Position numbers and translations under genes: made by a program. Below, piece after piece: positions 1 to 7,028 of a DNA stretch of 8,561 nucleotides. Source of the stretch: Chloroflexota bacterium (GTDB taxonomy: Bacteria > Chloroflexota > UBA11872 > VXNJ01). The DNA is taken from the NCBI GenBank assembly GCA_026708165.1, contig JAPOVO010000303.1, positions 1 to 8,561 on the forward strand, written 5' to 3'. The notes beneath the pieces were generated by a model that searched no databases, had not been told where the DNA came from, and was given only the letters and a program-made list of their open reading frames with translations. Each line of letters opens with the position of its first letter. Position 1 is the first letter of the stretch.

Positions 1-28
1 CACCCGACCTCCAATCGACTTCAAAAGC
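1..28 (-). promoter_or_regulatory. Ribosome binding site and probable GTG start of next gene (rpmJ expected)
   Basis: After the infA stop the minus strand shows GGAGG at 8-12 and a GTG at 1-3, a spacing of 4 bases. In the common operon order infA is followed by rpmJ (L36), so this is probably its start, though the window ends before any coding sequence can be read. The true start could also be just outside. Confidence 0.5.
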
Positions 29-256
29 TCAGTTTCCGATCGGAAGGCGCCACGTTATGCGGCCGCGAGTGAGGTCGTACGGCGAAAGCTCAACTTTAAC
101 CCTGTCGCCGACTCCGACCCTAATGTAATTGAGTCTCAGCTTGCCCGAGAGGTGGGCTATCACCGGTACACCGTTTTCCAATTCCACCTTGAATACCGTA
201 TTGGGGAGCGATTCCCTGACGACTCCCTCTACCTCGATTACGTCTTTCTTTGCCAA
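29..256 (-). CDS. infA: Translation initiation factor IF-1
   Basis: IF-1 is a single OB-fold protein that binds the 30S A site and helps IF-2 and IF-3 form the initiation complex. The 75 residues begin [19 protein letters not shown] and continue [20 protein letters not shown], then [16 protein letters not shown] (55-70), all standard for the family. The start is TTG at 256, supported by the family opening and by GAGAG at 264-268 with a 7-base spacer. It follows map after 21 bases. The order adk-map-infA is the same as in Bacillus-like and Chloroflexota-like operons. The last residues (LPIGN) form a slightly extended end. Confidence 0.98.
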   Translation of the reverse strand: MAKKDVIEVEGVVRESLPNTVFKVELENGVPVIAHLSGKLRLNYIRVGVGDRVKVELSPYDLTRGRITWRLPIGN

Positions 257-263
257 ACTATGT

Positions 264-268
264 CTCTC
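264..268 (-). promoter_or_regulatory. Probable Shine-Dalgarno of infA
   Basis: GAGAG, 7 bases before TTG 256, in the 21-base gap after map. The match is moderate. Confidence 0.55.
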
Positions 269-277
269 GAATGCGAA

Positions 278-1057
278 TCAAAGCGCGGTCAAGACCTCCA
301 CACCATCGTTGGTCACGGCCACCGAATTCTCGAAGTGAGCAGACAGGCGGCCGTCGGCCGTACGTACCGTCCAACCGTCACTATCCATCCTGGCTGCAAA
401 ACCGCCTGCGTTCACCATGGGCTCAATAGCAATCGTGAGGCCAACCTCGACCGTCGGACCGGACTTGCGAGACCCGTAGTTTGGCACTTTGGGCTCTTCG
501 TGCAGGTTGCTACCGATCCCGTGCCCGACAAACTCGCGCACGACCGAGTAGCCAAGCGGCTCAACGTGCCTCTGAATTGCGTTCCCCACACTCCCTAGAG
601 GCCGTCCAACTTTGATCGCGCGAATTCCCTTCTCGAGAGACTCACGCGTTGCGTCGAGCAAAGCGCTGGCTTCCTCGCTAATACCCCCTACCGGATAAGT
701 ACGCGCAGCATCGCCATACCAGCCGTCCAGGATGGCACCACAATCAACACCTATGATATCGCCTTCTTGCAAGATTCTCTCATCGGGAATCCCGTGAACG
801 ATCTCATCGTTGACCGAAGCACAGATAGTGGCGGGAAACGCTCGCCTCGGGTCCCCTGACGAGTGCGGATACCCCTTGAAGGCCGGTATGGCTCCGCGGC
901 TTCGTATCCACGTCTCGGCATAGGCGTCCAGGTCGGCGATCTTGACGCCCGGCCGTATGCGCTCGGTCAAGCCATCATGGACCTCGGCGACGATTCTGCC
1001 CGCCTCGCGCATTTTCCTGATCTCGGCGGGGGTCTTGAGCCGGATAAGTGAGTTCAC
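278..1057 (-). CDS. map: Methionine aminopeptidase, type I
   Basis: MetAP removes the initiator methionine from new proteins when the second residue is small. I choose GTG at 1057 (MNSLIRLKTPAEIRKMREAG, 259 residues), which overlaps the adk stop by 4 bases and gives the usual length of about 250-265. A start at 1144 would add 29 unrelated residues inside adk. The five metal ligands are visible: Asp105 (VDCGA), Asp116 (GDAA), His179 (GHGIG), Glu212 (AIEPM) and Glu243 (FENSVAVT). The catalytic His88 is in VHGIP. There is no N-terminal zinc-finger extension. The ribosome binding site is weak, so translation probably depends on coupling to adk. It ends 21 bases before infA. Confidence 0.97.
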   Translation of the reverse strand: MNSLIRLKTPAEIRKMREAGRIVAEVHDGLTERIRPGVKIADLDAYAETWIRSRGAIPAFKGYPHSSGDPRRAFPATICASVNDEIVHGIPDERILQEGDIIGVDCGAILDGWYGDAARTYPVGGISEEASALLDATRESLEKGIRAIKVGRPLGSVGNAIQRHVEPLGYSVVREFVGHGIGSNLHEEPKVPNYGSRKSGPTVEVGLTIAIEPMVNAGGFAARMDSDGWTVRTADGRLSAHFENSVAVTNDGVEVLTAL

Positions 1058-1632
1058 GACGTCAATGCCATTACGGAGTCGAGTATTGCGTTTGTCACAA
1101 CCTCGATCGGACGCTCGCCATCGATGCGCACCAGGAGACCGCAACGCTCGTAATAGTCCGCCAGCGGCAGGGTGAGCTGCTCGTACACTTCGAACCTTCT
1201 GCGGGCAACTTCGGGACGGTCGTCGTCGCGACCACGCAAAGCCGCGCGGCGCAACAGCTCTTCCTGGCCAACTTCGATTGAAACGACCGCGCGAATCTTC
1301 AGTCCCTTATCTCCAATGCGCGCATCGAGAGCCTCAGCCTGCTCGGTCGTTCGCGGGAATCCATCGAGGATAGTCCCACATCCCTCGGCCGAGAGGTTTT
1401 CAAGGCGCTCCAATATGACATCGATCACCAAATCATCGGGGACCAAGTCACCGGCTTCGATATAGCTGCCAGCAAGTCTGCCAACTTGCGAACCGCTGGC
1501 GACAGCCTCTCGGAAGGCGTCACCGCTCGAGAGATGGTGTAAGCCGAGCCTTGCGGCCATGGATGCCGCCTGAGTGCCCTTGCCGGAGTTCGGCGGTCCG
1601 AGCATGATGTAGAGGTCAGTGAATTCCGTCAC
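1054..1632 (-). CDS. adk: Adenylate kinase, short form
   Basis: Adenylate kinase catalyses ATP + AMP to 2 ADP in the cytosol. The 192 residues represent the short form, without the large LID insert or zinc cysteines. The P-loop is at residues 12-20 (GPPNSGKGT; the family usually has GPPGAGKGT). The AMP-binding segments are SSGDAFRE (35-42) and LDGFPRTTEQAEAL (89-102). The C-terminal arginine-rich motif is RGRDDDRPEVARRRFEVY, then TLPLADYYE. The start is GTG at 1632, 9 bases after secY, with a weak AGGT upstream; an ATG at 1605 would cut the first strand. The stop TGA overlaps the map start by 4 bases (GTGA). Confidence 0.97.
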   Translation of the reverse strand: MTEFTDLYIMLGPPNSGKGTQAASMAARLGLHHLSSGDAFREAVASGSQVGRLAGSYIEAGDLVPDDLVIDVILERLENLSAEGCGTILDGFPRTTEQAEALDARIGDKGLKIRAVVSIEVGQEELLRRAALRGRDDDRPEVARRRFEVYEQLTLPLADYYERCGLLVRIDGERPIEVVTNAILDSVMALTS

Positions 1633-1641
1633 GGCAACCGG

Positions 1642-2928
1642 CTACCTAACGAAGGACTCGTAGTCGCGCATCAACAGCTGCGCTTCCAGTTGCTTCATCG
1701 TGTCCAGCACCACACCCACGACGATCAGCAATCCCGTGCTGCTCAATGCGACGGCGGTAACGCCGGTCGCAGCGCCCGCGATGAACGGAATCACCGCGAC
1801 CGTCGCAAGGAACAGCCCTCCCGCCAGGGTGAGCCGATTGAGGACTCTGAGCAGGTAAACAGACGTGGGCCGACCAGGCCTGATACCCGGAATGAAGCCG
1901 CCGTTCTTCTGCAGCGTCTCCGGGAGGTTCTGCTGATTGAATATCACCAGGGTGTAGAAATAGGTGAAAGCAACGACCAGCAAAAACGTGAACAGCCAGT
2001 AGGGAAAGTTAGCGGGGCTGAACCAGTCCGCCAGAGTGGAAAACAACGCAGACAGCCAGCCCACGTCGGATGTCCTCAGATAAGTCGCGACCGTTCCCGG
2101 CAGCAGCATCAGCGAAAAAGCAAAGATGAGCGGGATCATGCCGGCGGAGTTGATCTTCATCGGTACGTGAGTGCTTTGACCGCCGTACATCCGGTTGCCG
2201 CGAATTCGCTTGGCGTACTGGACCGGTATGCGCCGCTGCGCTTCCTGAATGAAGACGATCGATGCGATCATCACGATTCCTATCGCAACGAAAGCCGCCA
2301 AACCGAGCAGGTTCTCGCCGCCGAATATCGACCGCCCCAACGCGGTCGGGGCGCCGGCGATGATTCCGCCGAGAATGATGATCGACACTCCGTTGCCAAT
2401 TCCGCGCTCCGTTATCAACTCGCCCAGCCACAGCAGAAACAATGTGCCGGCGGTCATTAAGACGAGCAGCACGATTGTGTCAATGATTCCGAAATCGGCA
2501 GGCAGCGGCGAAGGTGAGGATTGTCTCAAGATTTGAATTTGACCGATTCCCTGGAGCATCGCCAATGGAACGGTCGCCAGGCGAGTGTATTGGGCGATCT
2601 TCTTTCGACCCGCGTCGCCTTCCTTGGAAAGCTCTTTGAGTTGGGGGATCAGCGGAACCATGATCTGCATGATGATCGATCCCGTGATGTAGGGGTAAAC
2701 GCCTAGAGCGACGATCGAGAAGTTTTCTAGCGCTCCTCCCGACAGGAGGTTCAGGAATCCAAGTATCTGATTACCTTCTCCAGCAACTTGCTGCCTGAGA
2801 ATGTCAAGACGCACGCCCGGCATCGGAATGTGGGCGACGACGCGGAACACAAACAGCATCAATGCCGTGAAGATCAGCTTGTTTCGGAGATCCGGCAGCT
2901 TTAATGCGGTGAGGGCGGCTTGAATCAT
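1642..2928 (-). CDS. secY: Preprotein translocase subunit SecY
   Basis: SecY is the channel of the Sec translocon in the cytoplasmic membrane; with SecE and SecG it exports and inserts proteins driven by SecA or the ribosome. The 428 residues fit the family, with ten hydrophobic segments visible. Segment 1 is about 16-32, followed by HIPMPGV (33-39). The plug region LLSGGALENFSIVALGVYPYI lies at 61-81. The cytoplasmic loop GFIPGIRPGRPT (344-355) holds the arginine important for SecA and ribosome function. Segments 9 and 10 lie at about 366-385 and 394-411. The end is MRDYESFVR. The start ATG 2928 has no clear Shine-Dalgarno sequence. Its place at the end of the spc genes, before adk, is the arrangement of Gram-positive-like operons. 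Confidence 0.98.
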   Translation of the reverse strand: MIQAALTALKLPDLRNKLIFTALMLFVFRVVAHIPMPGVRLDILRQQVAGEGNQILGFLNLLSGGALENFSIVALGVYPYITGSIIMQIMVPLIPQLKELSKEGDAGRKKIAQYTRLATVPLAMLQGIGQIQILRQSSPSPLPADFGIIDTIVLLVLMTAGTLFLLWLGELITERGIGNGVSIIILGGIIAGAPTALGRSIFGGENLLGLAAFVAIGIVMIASIVFIQEAQRRIPVQYAKRIRGNRMYGGQSTHVPMKINSAGMIPLIFAFSLMLLPGTVATYLRTSDVGWLSALFSTLADWFSPANFPYWLFTFLLVVAFTYFYTLVIFNQQNLPETLQKNGGFIPGIRPGRPTSVYLLRVLNRLTLAGGLFLATVAVIPFIAGAATGVTAVALSSTGLLIVVGVVLDTMKQLEAQLLMRDYESFVR

Positions 2929-2949
2929 CTGGTCAGTTTGCTTGAATCC

Positions 2950-3453
2950 CTAAGATTGGCTGCCGGAATCGGGAGCGACTTCCGCTTGATCGCTCTCTTT
3001 CACAGCACTCCCGCCCGCCGCTGCGATTTTCGATGCGGCCGACCGCGAGAAGCTAGGCGCATGAACGACAAGGCTCCTGGTCAATTCGCCATCGCCAAGA
3101 ATTTTGTACTGCGGCCCATGAATCAGCCCCACTCCTAACAATTCCGCGGCGGTGATGATCGCGCCATCTTCAAAGGAGTTGAGCGCGCCAACGTTTACCG
3201 GTTCATAGGTCTTCTTGAACTTGAAATTGCTGAACCCGCCTAGTTTCGGCGAACGCATCATGATGGGCGTCTGACCGCCTTCAAACCGGTACCGCTTGCG
3301 AGCTCCCGACCTCGACAGCTGCCCGTCCTGGCCGCGACCACTCGTCTTACCCCGCCCCGATCCGTGGCCGCGCCCGACCCGGCGCCGCTTTTTCTTGGCG
3401 CCCGCGAGCCGGGAAATATCGTGAAGTTTCAGATTCGGAGTATCAGAGGACAC
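2950..3453 (-). CDS. rplO: 50S ribosomal protein L15
   Basis: L15 is an assembly protein whose long basic N-terminal arm threads into 23S rRNA. It has 167 residues. The arm, residues 17-45, reads AGAKKKRRRVGRGHGSGRGK and then TSGRGQDG. The globular part has FEGGQTPIMMRSPKLGGFSN (57-76) and, near residues 116-127, YKILGDGELTRS. Residues after about 148 (GSAVKESDQAEVAPDSGSQS) form a polar tail past the usual end of roughly 145-150 residues. The start is GTG at 3453, 6 bases after the rpmD stop. AGGAG lies 12 bases upstream, a rather long spacer. The next gene, secY, begins 21 bases after its stop. Confidence 0.96.
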   Translation of the reverse strand: MSSDTPNLKLHDISRLAGAKKKRRRVGRGHGSGRGKTSGRGQDGQLSRSGARKRYRFEGGQTPIMMRSPKLGGFSNFKFKKTYEPVNVGALNSFEDGAIITAAELLGVGLIHGPQYKILGDGELTRSLVVHAPSFSRSAASKIAAAGGSAVKESDQAEVAPDSGSQS

Positions 3454-3459
3454 GCTCTA

Positions 3460-3642
3460 TCAAGACTCCTCTACAGGTTTGGATACCACCAGGTGCCGGA
3501 CCGCCTTGATCATGCCGCGAATCGCCGGCGTGTCTGCCTTAACAACTTTGTGACCGAGGCGCTTTAGACCCAAAGCCTGGATCGTCGCCTTCTGATCCTT
3601 GCTGTAGCCAATGGCGCTTTTTACCCAGGTAATTTCAATCAA
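3460..3642 (-). CDS. rpmD: 50S ribosomal protein L30
   Basis: L30 is a small protein of the large subunit that binds 23S rRNA. I place the start at TTG 3642, giving [18 protein letters not shown], 60 residues, which is the standard bacterial length. AGGTGG at 3652-3657 gives a 9-base spacer. An ORF start at 3681 would add 13 residues that have no family counterpart and overlap rpsE. The signature runs from [10 protein letters not shown] to [18 protein letters not shown]. The [10 protein letters not shown] wording resembles what I remember from Chloroflexota and actinobacterial L30. It overlaps the rpsE stop by 8 bases and ends 6 bases before rplO. Confidence 0.95.
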   Translation of the reverse strand: MIEITWVKSAIGYSKDQKATIQALGLKRLGHKVVKADTPAIRGMIKAVRHLVVSKPVEES

Positions 3643-4150
3643 CGCCGGGAGCCACCTGCTGAGCCGCGCGTTGCGGCTCACGTAGTTTTACGCCTTTGGG
3701 CACTCGCAGCGCTTCAAGCGCCCGAAGCGTCGCTTTGGCGAGGTTTATCGGATTTGGGGAACCGAGGGCCTTGGTCAAGATGTTGCGAATTCCGGCAGAC
3801 TCCACGACCGCACGAACGGCCCCTCCAGCGATGACGCCAGTACCAGGCCCAGCGGGCCGCAGCACGACCTTGCAAGCTCCAAACTTGCCCTCAATGTAAT
3901 GAGGTATTGTTCCGTCCTCGGTAATCGGGACCGACGCCATGCTGCGCCTGGCGCGCTCTTGCCCCTTCCGAATCGAATCGGCAACCTCACGCGCTTTGCC
4001 AAGCCCAATTCCAACCCGGTTTTGTCCGTCTCCAACCACGACCAGCGCGTTGAAACCGAATGTGCGACCGCCTTTTACGACCTTCGCTACTCGGTTGATG
4101 CGTACAACGCGCTCCTCGTAACGGTTTTGTTCCATTCCGTCAGACCGCAC
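3635..4150 (-). CDS. rpsE: 30S ribosomal protein S5
   Basis: S5 helps keep decoding accurate and sits at the mRNA entry with S3 and S4. It has 171 residues. The N-terminal double-stranded-RNA-binding-like domain spans about residues 11-75 and includes [19 protein letters not shown] (24-42) and [11 protein letters not shown]. The C-terminal domain includes [13 protein letters not shown] (98-110) and [14 protein letters not shown]. The start is taken as GTG at 4150 because AAGGTGG at 4157-4163 stands 6 bases upstream. An ATG five codons further in (4135) is possible but has no good ribosome binding site. The stop lies inside the rpmD start, with an 8-base overlap. Confidence 0.96.
   Translation of the reverse strand: MRSDGMEQNRYEERVVRINRVAKVVKGGRTFGFNALVVVGDGQNRVGIGLGKAREVADSIRKGQERARRSMASVPITEDGTIPHYIEGKFGACKVVLRPAGPGTGVIAGGAVRAVVESAGIRNILTKALGSPNPINLAKATLRALEALRVPKGVKLREPQRAAQQVAPGVD
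3652..3657 (-). promoter_or_regulatory. Shine-Dalgarno of rpmD
   Basis: AGGTGG, 9 bases before TTG 3642 and inside the end of rpsE. It decides the short, family-length L30. Confidence 0.75.
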
Positions 4151-4156
4151 GACCGA

Positions 4157-4163
4157 CCACCTT
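4157..4163 (-). promoter_or_regulatory. Shine-Dalgarno of rpsE, overlapping the rplR stop
   Basis: AAGGTGG, 6 bases before GTG 4150. Its first two bases belong to the TAA stop of rplR, so ribosomes ending rplR are placed directly on the rpsE start. It supports GTG 4150 over ATG 4135. Confidence 0.8.
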
Positions 4164-4527
4164 AAAACTCAAGACCGGCTTTCCTGGCGGCATTCGCCAA
4201 CGCGGCAACCCGGCCGTGATAGTGGTGACCACCACGGTCGAGCAGTACTTTGGTTACGTTGCGCTCCAGGGCTCTTTGCGCCAAGACCTGACCGACGGTG
4301 CGAGACTGATCCGTCTTCGCTCCGGATGCACTTTTCCTCAAGTCCTTGTCGAGGGTACTCGCCGAGACGATGGTGACACCCCTAGTGTCGTCGATGATCT
4401 GCGCGTAGATGTGGCGCGCGCTCCGGAAAACCGCCAGCCGCGGCCTTTCGGGCGATCCCGATATGCGCCTCCGCAGCGACCGGTGCCGCACTTGCCTCAT
4501 TCGAGACCTGCTTTTCTTCTTATCCAT
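4162..4527 (-). CDS. rplR: 50S ribosomal protein L18
   Basis: L18 binds 5S rRNA and together with L5 attaches it to the central protuberance. The 121 residues match the family. The basic N-terminus (residues 1-30, many Arg and Lys) precedes [20 protein letters not shown] (28-47). The C-terminal signature is [22 protein letters not shown] (97-118), ending LEF. The start is ATG at 4527 with only a weak Shine-Dalgarno match (GGAA around 11 bases upstream). The stop codon TAA forms part of the ribosome binding site of rpsE, which starts 11 bases later. Confidence 0.98.
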   Translation of the reverse strand: MDKKKSRSRMRQVRHRSLRRRISGSPERPRLAVFRSARHIYAQIIDDTRGVTIVSASTLDKDLRKSASGAKTDQSRTVGQVLAQRALERNVTKVLLDRGGHHYHGRVAALANAARKAGLEF

Positions 4528-4550
4528 TGTCAGTCATTTCCGGTGAATCC

Positions 4551-5105
4551 CTATCCGATTCCCGCCGTTACGGCGGCTTTGCCGGGCTTGGTTTTAACGA
4601 CTTCGCCCACGTAGCGAATCCCTTTTCCCTTATAGGGGTCGGGCGGTCGCAGCGCCCGAATTCTGGCGGCCTCGCGTCCCACCAGCTCCTTGTCGATACC
4701 TTTGACGGTCAACCGGGTTTGGCCGTCGAGCACGTAGTCGAGGCCGTCCGGCGCTTCGAGGAAGACCGGATGCGAGAATCCAAGCTGAACCTCGATTCGG
4801 CCGCCCTGCATTTGCGCGCGATACCCGACGCCCTGAATCTCAAGTTGCTTGCTAAAGCCCTTGGACACGCCTTCCACCATGTTGGCGATCAGACTGCGGT
4901 AAAGCCCGTGCATCTCCTTATGGCGTCGAGAGTCGGACGCCCGCAGTACGCGGATTTGGTCCTCCGCCTCATGAAGACTGATCGACGGATCTATTCGCAG
5001 CGAAAGCTGGCCCAGGCTTCCCGAGACCTCAACCAATCCGCGATCGTCTACAGACCACTTGACGCCGTCGGGGATCGGAATGGGGCGCGCCCCAACTCTA
5101 GACAA
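4551..5105 (-). CDS. rplF: 50S ribosomal protein L6
   Basis: L6 binds 23S rRNA near the sarcin-ricin loop, next to the factor-binding site. It has two repeated alpha/beta domains. I choose TTG at 5105 (MSRVGARPIPIPDGV, 184 residues): this reproduces the family opening MSRIGKxPI, and GAGGGA at 5113-5118 gives an 8-base spacer. Two alternatives exist: GTG at 5132, directly abutting the rpsH stop, and TTG at 5111. The first adds nine atypical residues and has no ribosome binding site; the second is too close to the GAGGGA. Conserved text includes MHGLYRSLIANMVEGVSKGF, LEIQGVGYRAQ, LGFSHPV and the L6 signature PPDPYKGKGIRY (154-165). It lies 27 bases after rpsH and 23 before rplR. Confidence 0.96.
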   Translation of the reverse strand: MSRVGARPIPIPDGVKWSVDDRGLVEVSGSLGQLSLRIDPSISLHEAEDQIRVLRASDSRRHKEMHGLYRSLIANMVEGVSKGFSKQLEIQGVGYRAQMQGGRIEVQLGFSHPVFLEAPDGLDYVLDGQTRLTVKGIDKELVGREAARIRALRPPDPYKGKGIRYVGEVVKTKPGKAAVTAGIG

Positions 5106-5112
5106 CGTCAAA

Positions 5113-5118
5113 TCCCTC
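5113..5118 (-). promoter_or_regulatory. Shine-Dalgarno of rplF
   Basis: GAGGGA, 8 bases before TTG 5105. It favours this start over GTG 5132 (no site upstream) and TTG 5111 (too close to the site). Confidence 0.75.
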
Positions 5119-5132
5119 GCTTGCTTGCACAC

Positions 5133-5528
5133 TTACCACGCGTAGCACATGACCTCCCCGCCGATGCGCCTGCGGTATGCTTCGCGTCCTGTCATCAAGC
5201 CCTGCGAGGTTGAAATCACGGCGATCCCCACGCCGCCCATGACCTTCGGTATATCCCTGGCTCCCGAATAGATCCGCAGTCCCGGCTTGCTGACCCGTTT
5301 GAGTCCGCTCAGCGCGGGGCGGCGCTCTTCGTCGTATTTCAGGTCTATCTTCAGCGTGTCCTGGACGGCGCCAGGCTCCACCTCACAATCGTCGATCAGC
5401 CCTTCCCTTGCGAGGATCCTTGCTATTCCGATCTTGGTTTTCGACGCGGGCATTGAAACCGTCGGGTTGCCAGCCATGACGGCATTTCTGAGCCTCGCGC
5501 ACATGTCGGCTATGGGATCGGTATTCAC
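5133..5528 (-). CDS. rpsH: 30S ribosomal protein S8
   Basis: S8 binds helix 21 of 16S rRNA in the central domain and, in E. coli, represses the spc operon. It has 131 residues, the normal length. The opening [20 protein letters not shown] is typical. The C-terminal signature is [17 protein letters not shown] (101-117), then GGEVMCYAW. The start is GTG at 5528: an in-frame TAG lies three codons upstream, so no earlier start is possible, and the family opening supports it. The Shine-Dalgarno match is poor; AAGGA lies about 17 bases upstream. It follows rpsN after the longest gap of the operon (38 bases). Confidence 0.97.
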   Translation of the reverse strand: MNTDPIADMCARLRNAVMAGNPTVSMPASKTKIGIARILAREGLIDDCEVEPGAVQDTLKIDLKYDEERRPALSGLKRVSKPGLRIYSGARDIPKVMGGVGIAVISTSQGLMTGREAYRRRIGGEVMCYAW

Positions 5529-5566
5529 TGGGTTCTAGACCTGAATCCTTTGCTGGTCACCAAGAG

Positions 5567-5752
5567 CTACCAACTCGACTTCGTGATGCCCGGAATCTCC
5601 CCGCGAAGCGCCCGGGTCCGGAAGCAGATGCGGCACATCCCGAACTTTCTTATGTAGGCCCTGGGGCGTCCGCAAAGCGCACAGCGATGGTGAAACTGAA
5701 CTTTGAACTTCGGTTTCCGTTTCCACTTTTCGATTTTCGCTTTCTTTGCCAA
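5567..5752 (-). CDS. rpsN: 30S ribosomal protein S14, zinc-binding type (S14 type Z)
   Basis: S14 acts in the head of the 30S subunit and is added late in assembly. This is the short, cysteine-containing form of 61 residues: Cys24, Cys27, Cys40 and Cys43 make a C-x2-C-x12-C-x2-C zinc site (CALC and CRIC). The ending [15 protein letters not shown] is the standard end of the family. The start is TTG at 5752 ([16 protein letters not shown]). It is supported by the family opening and by GGAAGG at 5762-5767 with a 9-base spacer; no ATG or GTG fits the same frame closer. It lies 24 bases after rplE and 38 bases before rpsH. The zinc type is typical of Gram-positive-like and Chloroflexota-like lineages. 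Confidence 0.98.
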   Translation of the reverse strand: MAKKAKIEKWKRKPKFKVQFHHRCALCGRPRAYIRKFGMCRICFRTRALRGEIPGITKSSW

Positions 5753-5761
5753 TGCCTCTCG

Positions 5762-5767
5762 CCTTCC
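5762..5767 (-). promoter_or_regulatory. Shine-Dalgarno of rpsN
   Basis: GGAAGG, 9 bases before TTG 5752, with a second purine run (GAGAGG, 5755-5760) nearer the start. It supports the TTG start. Confidence 0.7.
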
Positions 5768-5776
5768 AGTACTGCT

Positions 5777-6325
5777 CTATGCCGCTTCGCGGCGGAACGG
5801 CGCTCCGAGCATTTCCAGCAGGGTTCGCGCCTCCCTGTCGGTTTGAGCACTTGTAACAATTACAACCTGAAACGGCCGAACGCGGTCGATGGTTGTGTAA
5901 TCGATCTCGGGAAATATGAGCTGCTCTTCAAACCCTACCGAGTAATTGCCGCGGCCGTCGAACGAATCTGGCGACAATCCTCGAAAATCGCGCACGCGGG
6001 GGATCGCCACCGAAAACAGCCGGTCCAAGAATTCGTACATCCGGGTGCCGCGGAGCGTGACCATGCAACCGATCCGCATTCCCGCTCGAAGCTTGAAATT
6101 CGAAACGGACTTCCTGGCCTTCGTCACGACGGGCTTTTGCCCCGCCATCACCGACATATCGCGCACGGCGCTATCGGGAACGTTGGCGTTCTGAATAGCG
6201 TCGCCCAATCCCGTGTTCAGGATTATCTTCTCGATTCGTGGCGCCTGCATTACGTTCAGGTAGCCAAGCTCCTTCATCAGCGCAGGCCTGATCTCGTTTA
6301 GATACCTGTCTTTCAATCTGGCCAT
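5777..6325 (-). CDS. rplE: 50S ribosomal protein L5
   Basis: L5 binds 5S rRNA, forms part of the central protuberance and contacts the P-site tRNA. The 182 residues match the family length of about 180. Signatures are [12 protein letters not shown] (36-47), [20 protein letters not shown] (61-80), [18 protein letters not shown] (86-103), and [17 protein letters not shown] (113-129), followed by [11 protein letters not shown]. The start is ATG at 6325, 6 bases after the rplX stop, giving MARLKDRY. In E. coli the spc-operon repressor S8 binds at the start of the rplE message. I could not confirm an equivalent hairpin here by eye. Confidence 0.98.
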   Translation of the reverse strand: MARLKDRYLNEIRPALMKELGYLNVMQAPRIEKIILNTGLGDAIQNANVPDSAVRDMSVMAGQKPVVTKARKSVSNFKLRAGMRIGCMVTLRGTRMYEFLDRLFSVAIPRVRDFRGLSPDSFDGRGNYSVGFEEQLIFPEIDYTTIDRVRPFQVVIVTSAQTDREARTLLEMLGAPFRREAA

Positions 6326-6331
6326 GCGTCT

Positions 6332-6652
6332 CTACTCGTCAATCACTTCGCCGCATTTGCGGCACGCGCGAACCATAGTCCCGTCCCCGAGCGGTCGCTT
6401 GGAAACTCGCGCGGCGTCTCCGCATTTCGGGCAAACAAGCATTACATTCGAAATGTGGAGAGGCCCGTCGAAGTCGATTATCCCGGATGGCCTGCCCGGT
6501 CCCGTTGCGCGGCGGTGCCGTTTGAGCGTGTTGATACCCTCAACCACGACCTGCCGCTTGCCCGGTATGAGCTCGCGCACGGCGCCCCGCTTGCCGCGGT
6601 CCTTCCCGCTTAACACAAGGACCTCGTCGTTCTTCTTTATCTTAAATCCCAT
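6332..6652 (-). CDS. rplX: 50S ribosomal protein L24, zinc-ribbon form
   Basis: L24 is an assembly initiator that binds 23S rRNA domain I, close to the tunnel exit. The 106 residues begin MGFKIKKNDEVLVLSGKDRGKRG, the KOW motif (residues 5-31), followed by VVVEGINTLKRHRR (35-48) and GGPLHISNV-type text (63-70; here DGPLHISNV). The C-terminal part holds four cysteines at 74, 77, 97 and 100 in two CxxC pairs (CPKC and CRKC), consistent with zinc binding. E. coli-type L24 lacks the pairs; they occur in several other bacterial lineages. The start is ATG at 6652, 7 bases after the rplN stop; the Shine-Dalgarno match is modest. The gene ends 6 bases before rplE. Confidence 0.97.
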   Translation of the reverse strand: MGFKIKKNDEVLVLSGKDRGKRGAVRELIPGKRQVVVEGINTLKRHRRATGPGRPSGIIDFDGPLHISNVMLVCPKCGDAARVSKRPLGDGTMVRACRKCGEVIDE

Positions 6653-6659
6653 TTGCCTA

Positions 6660-7028
6660 TCAGAGAGCCTCCGGGGCCAGCGACACTACTCTGGCGAATT
6701 TCGACTCGCGAAGCTCGCGGGCCACGGGACCGAAGATACGCGTCCCGGAGGGCGTATCGGCGGGTCCAAGCACGACGGCGGCATTGTCGTCGAACCGGAT
6801 TCTCGAACCGTCGATACGGCGATATTCCTTGGCGATTCGCACCACCACGGCTCTGACAATGCGCCCCTTGGGCAGAGGGCTGTTCGGCACCGCAGCCCTT
6901 ATGGATCCCACAACGACATCCCCGACCCGAGCGTAACGGCGGCCGCTTCCACCCAGCACGCGAATGACGAGCATTTCCCTCGCGCCAGTATTGTCGGCGA
7001 TCCGAATCTTAGACTGCTGCTGTATCAC
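6660..7028 (-). CDS. rplN: 50S ribosomal protein L14
   Basis: L14 lies at the subunit interface, contacts 16S rRNA helix 14 in bridge B8, and is the site where the silencing factor RsfS binds. The 122 residues are exactly the usual length. The start is GTG at 7028: the opening [18 protein letters not shown] is the nearly invariant L14 N-terminus. AAGAGG at 7038-7043 gives a 9-base spacer. Other signatures are [17 protein letters not shown] (21-37), DDNAAVVL (80-87) and [12 protein letters not shown] (95-106). This is the first gene of the classical spc operon, but here it overlaps rpsQ by 20 bases, so no separate promoter gap exists. It ends 7 bases before rplX. Confidence 0.98.
   Translation of the reverse strand: MIQQQSKIRIADNTGAREMLVIRVLGGSGRRYARVGDVVVGSIRAAVPNSPLPKGRIVRAVVVRIAKEYRRIDGSRIRFDDNAAVVLGPADTPSGTRIFGPVARELRESKFARVVSLAPEAL

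Noticed and set aside
1058..1144. Long N-terminal extension of methionine aminopeptidase
   Set aside because: The extra residues lie inside adk in another frame and do not resemble the zinc-finger or linker extensions known for the family; GTG 1057 gives the normal length.
1690..2460. Plus-strand open frame of 256 codons opposite secY
   Set aside because: It lies wholly antisense to a clear SecY, is rich in Arg, Gln and His without a recognisable domain, and is what codon bias produces on the reverse strand.
5106..5132. Upstream GTG start for L6 directly after the rpsH stop
   Set aside because: It adds nine residues not seen in the family and has no ribosome binding site; TTG 5105 fits better.
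4527..5213. Plus-strand open frame of 228 codons opposite rplF
   Set aside because: It mirrors L6 on the opposite strand; no ribosome binding site or domain supports it.
5687..6301. Plus-strand open frame of 204 codons opposite rplE
   Set aside because: It is a shadow of L5 with no recognisable domain.
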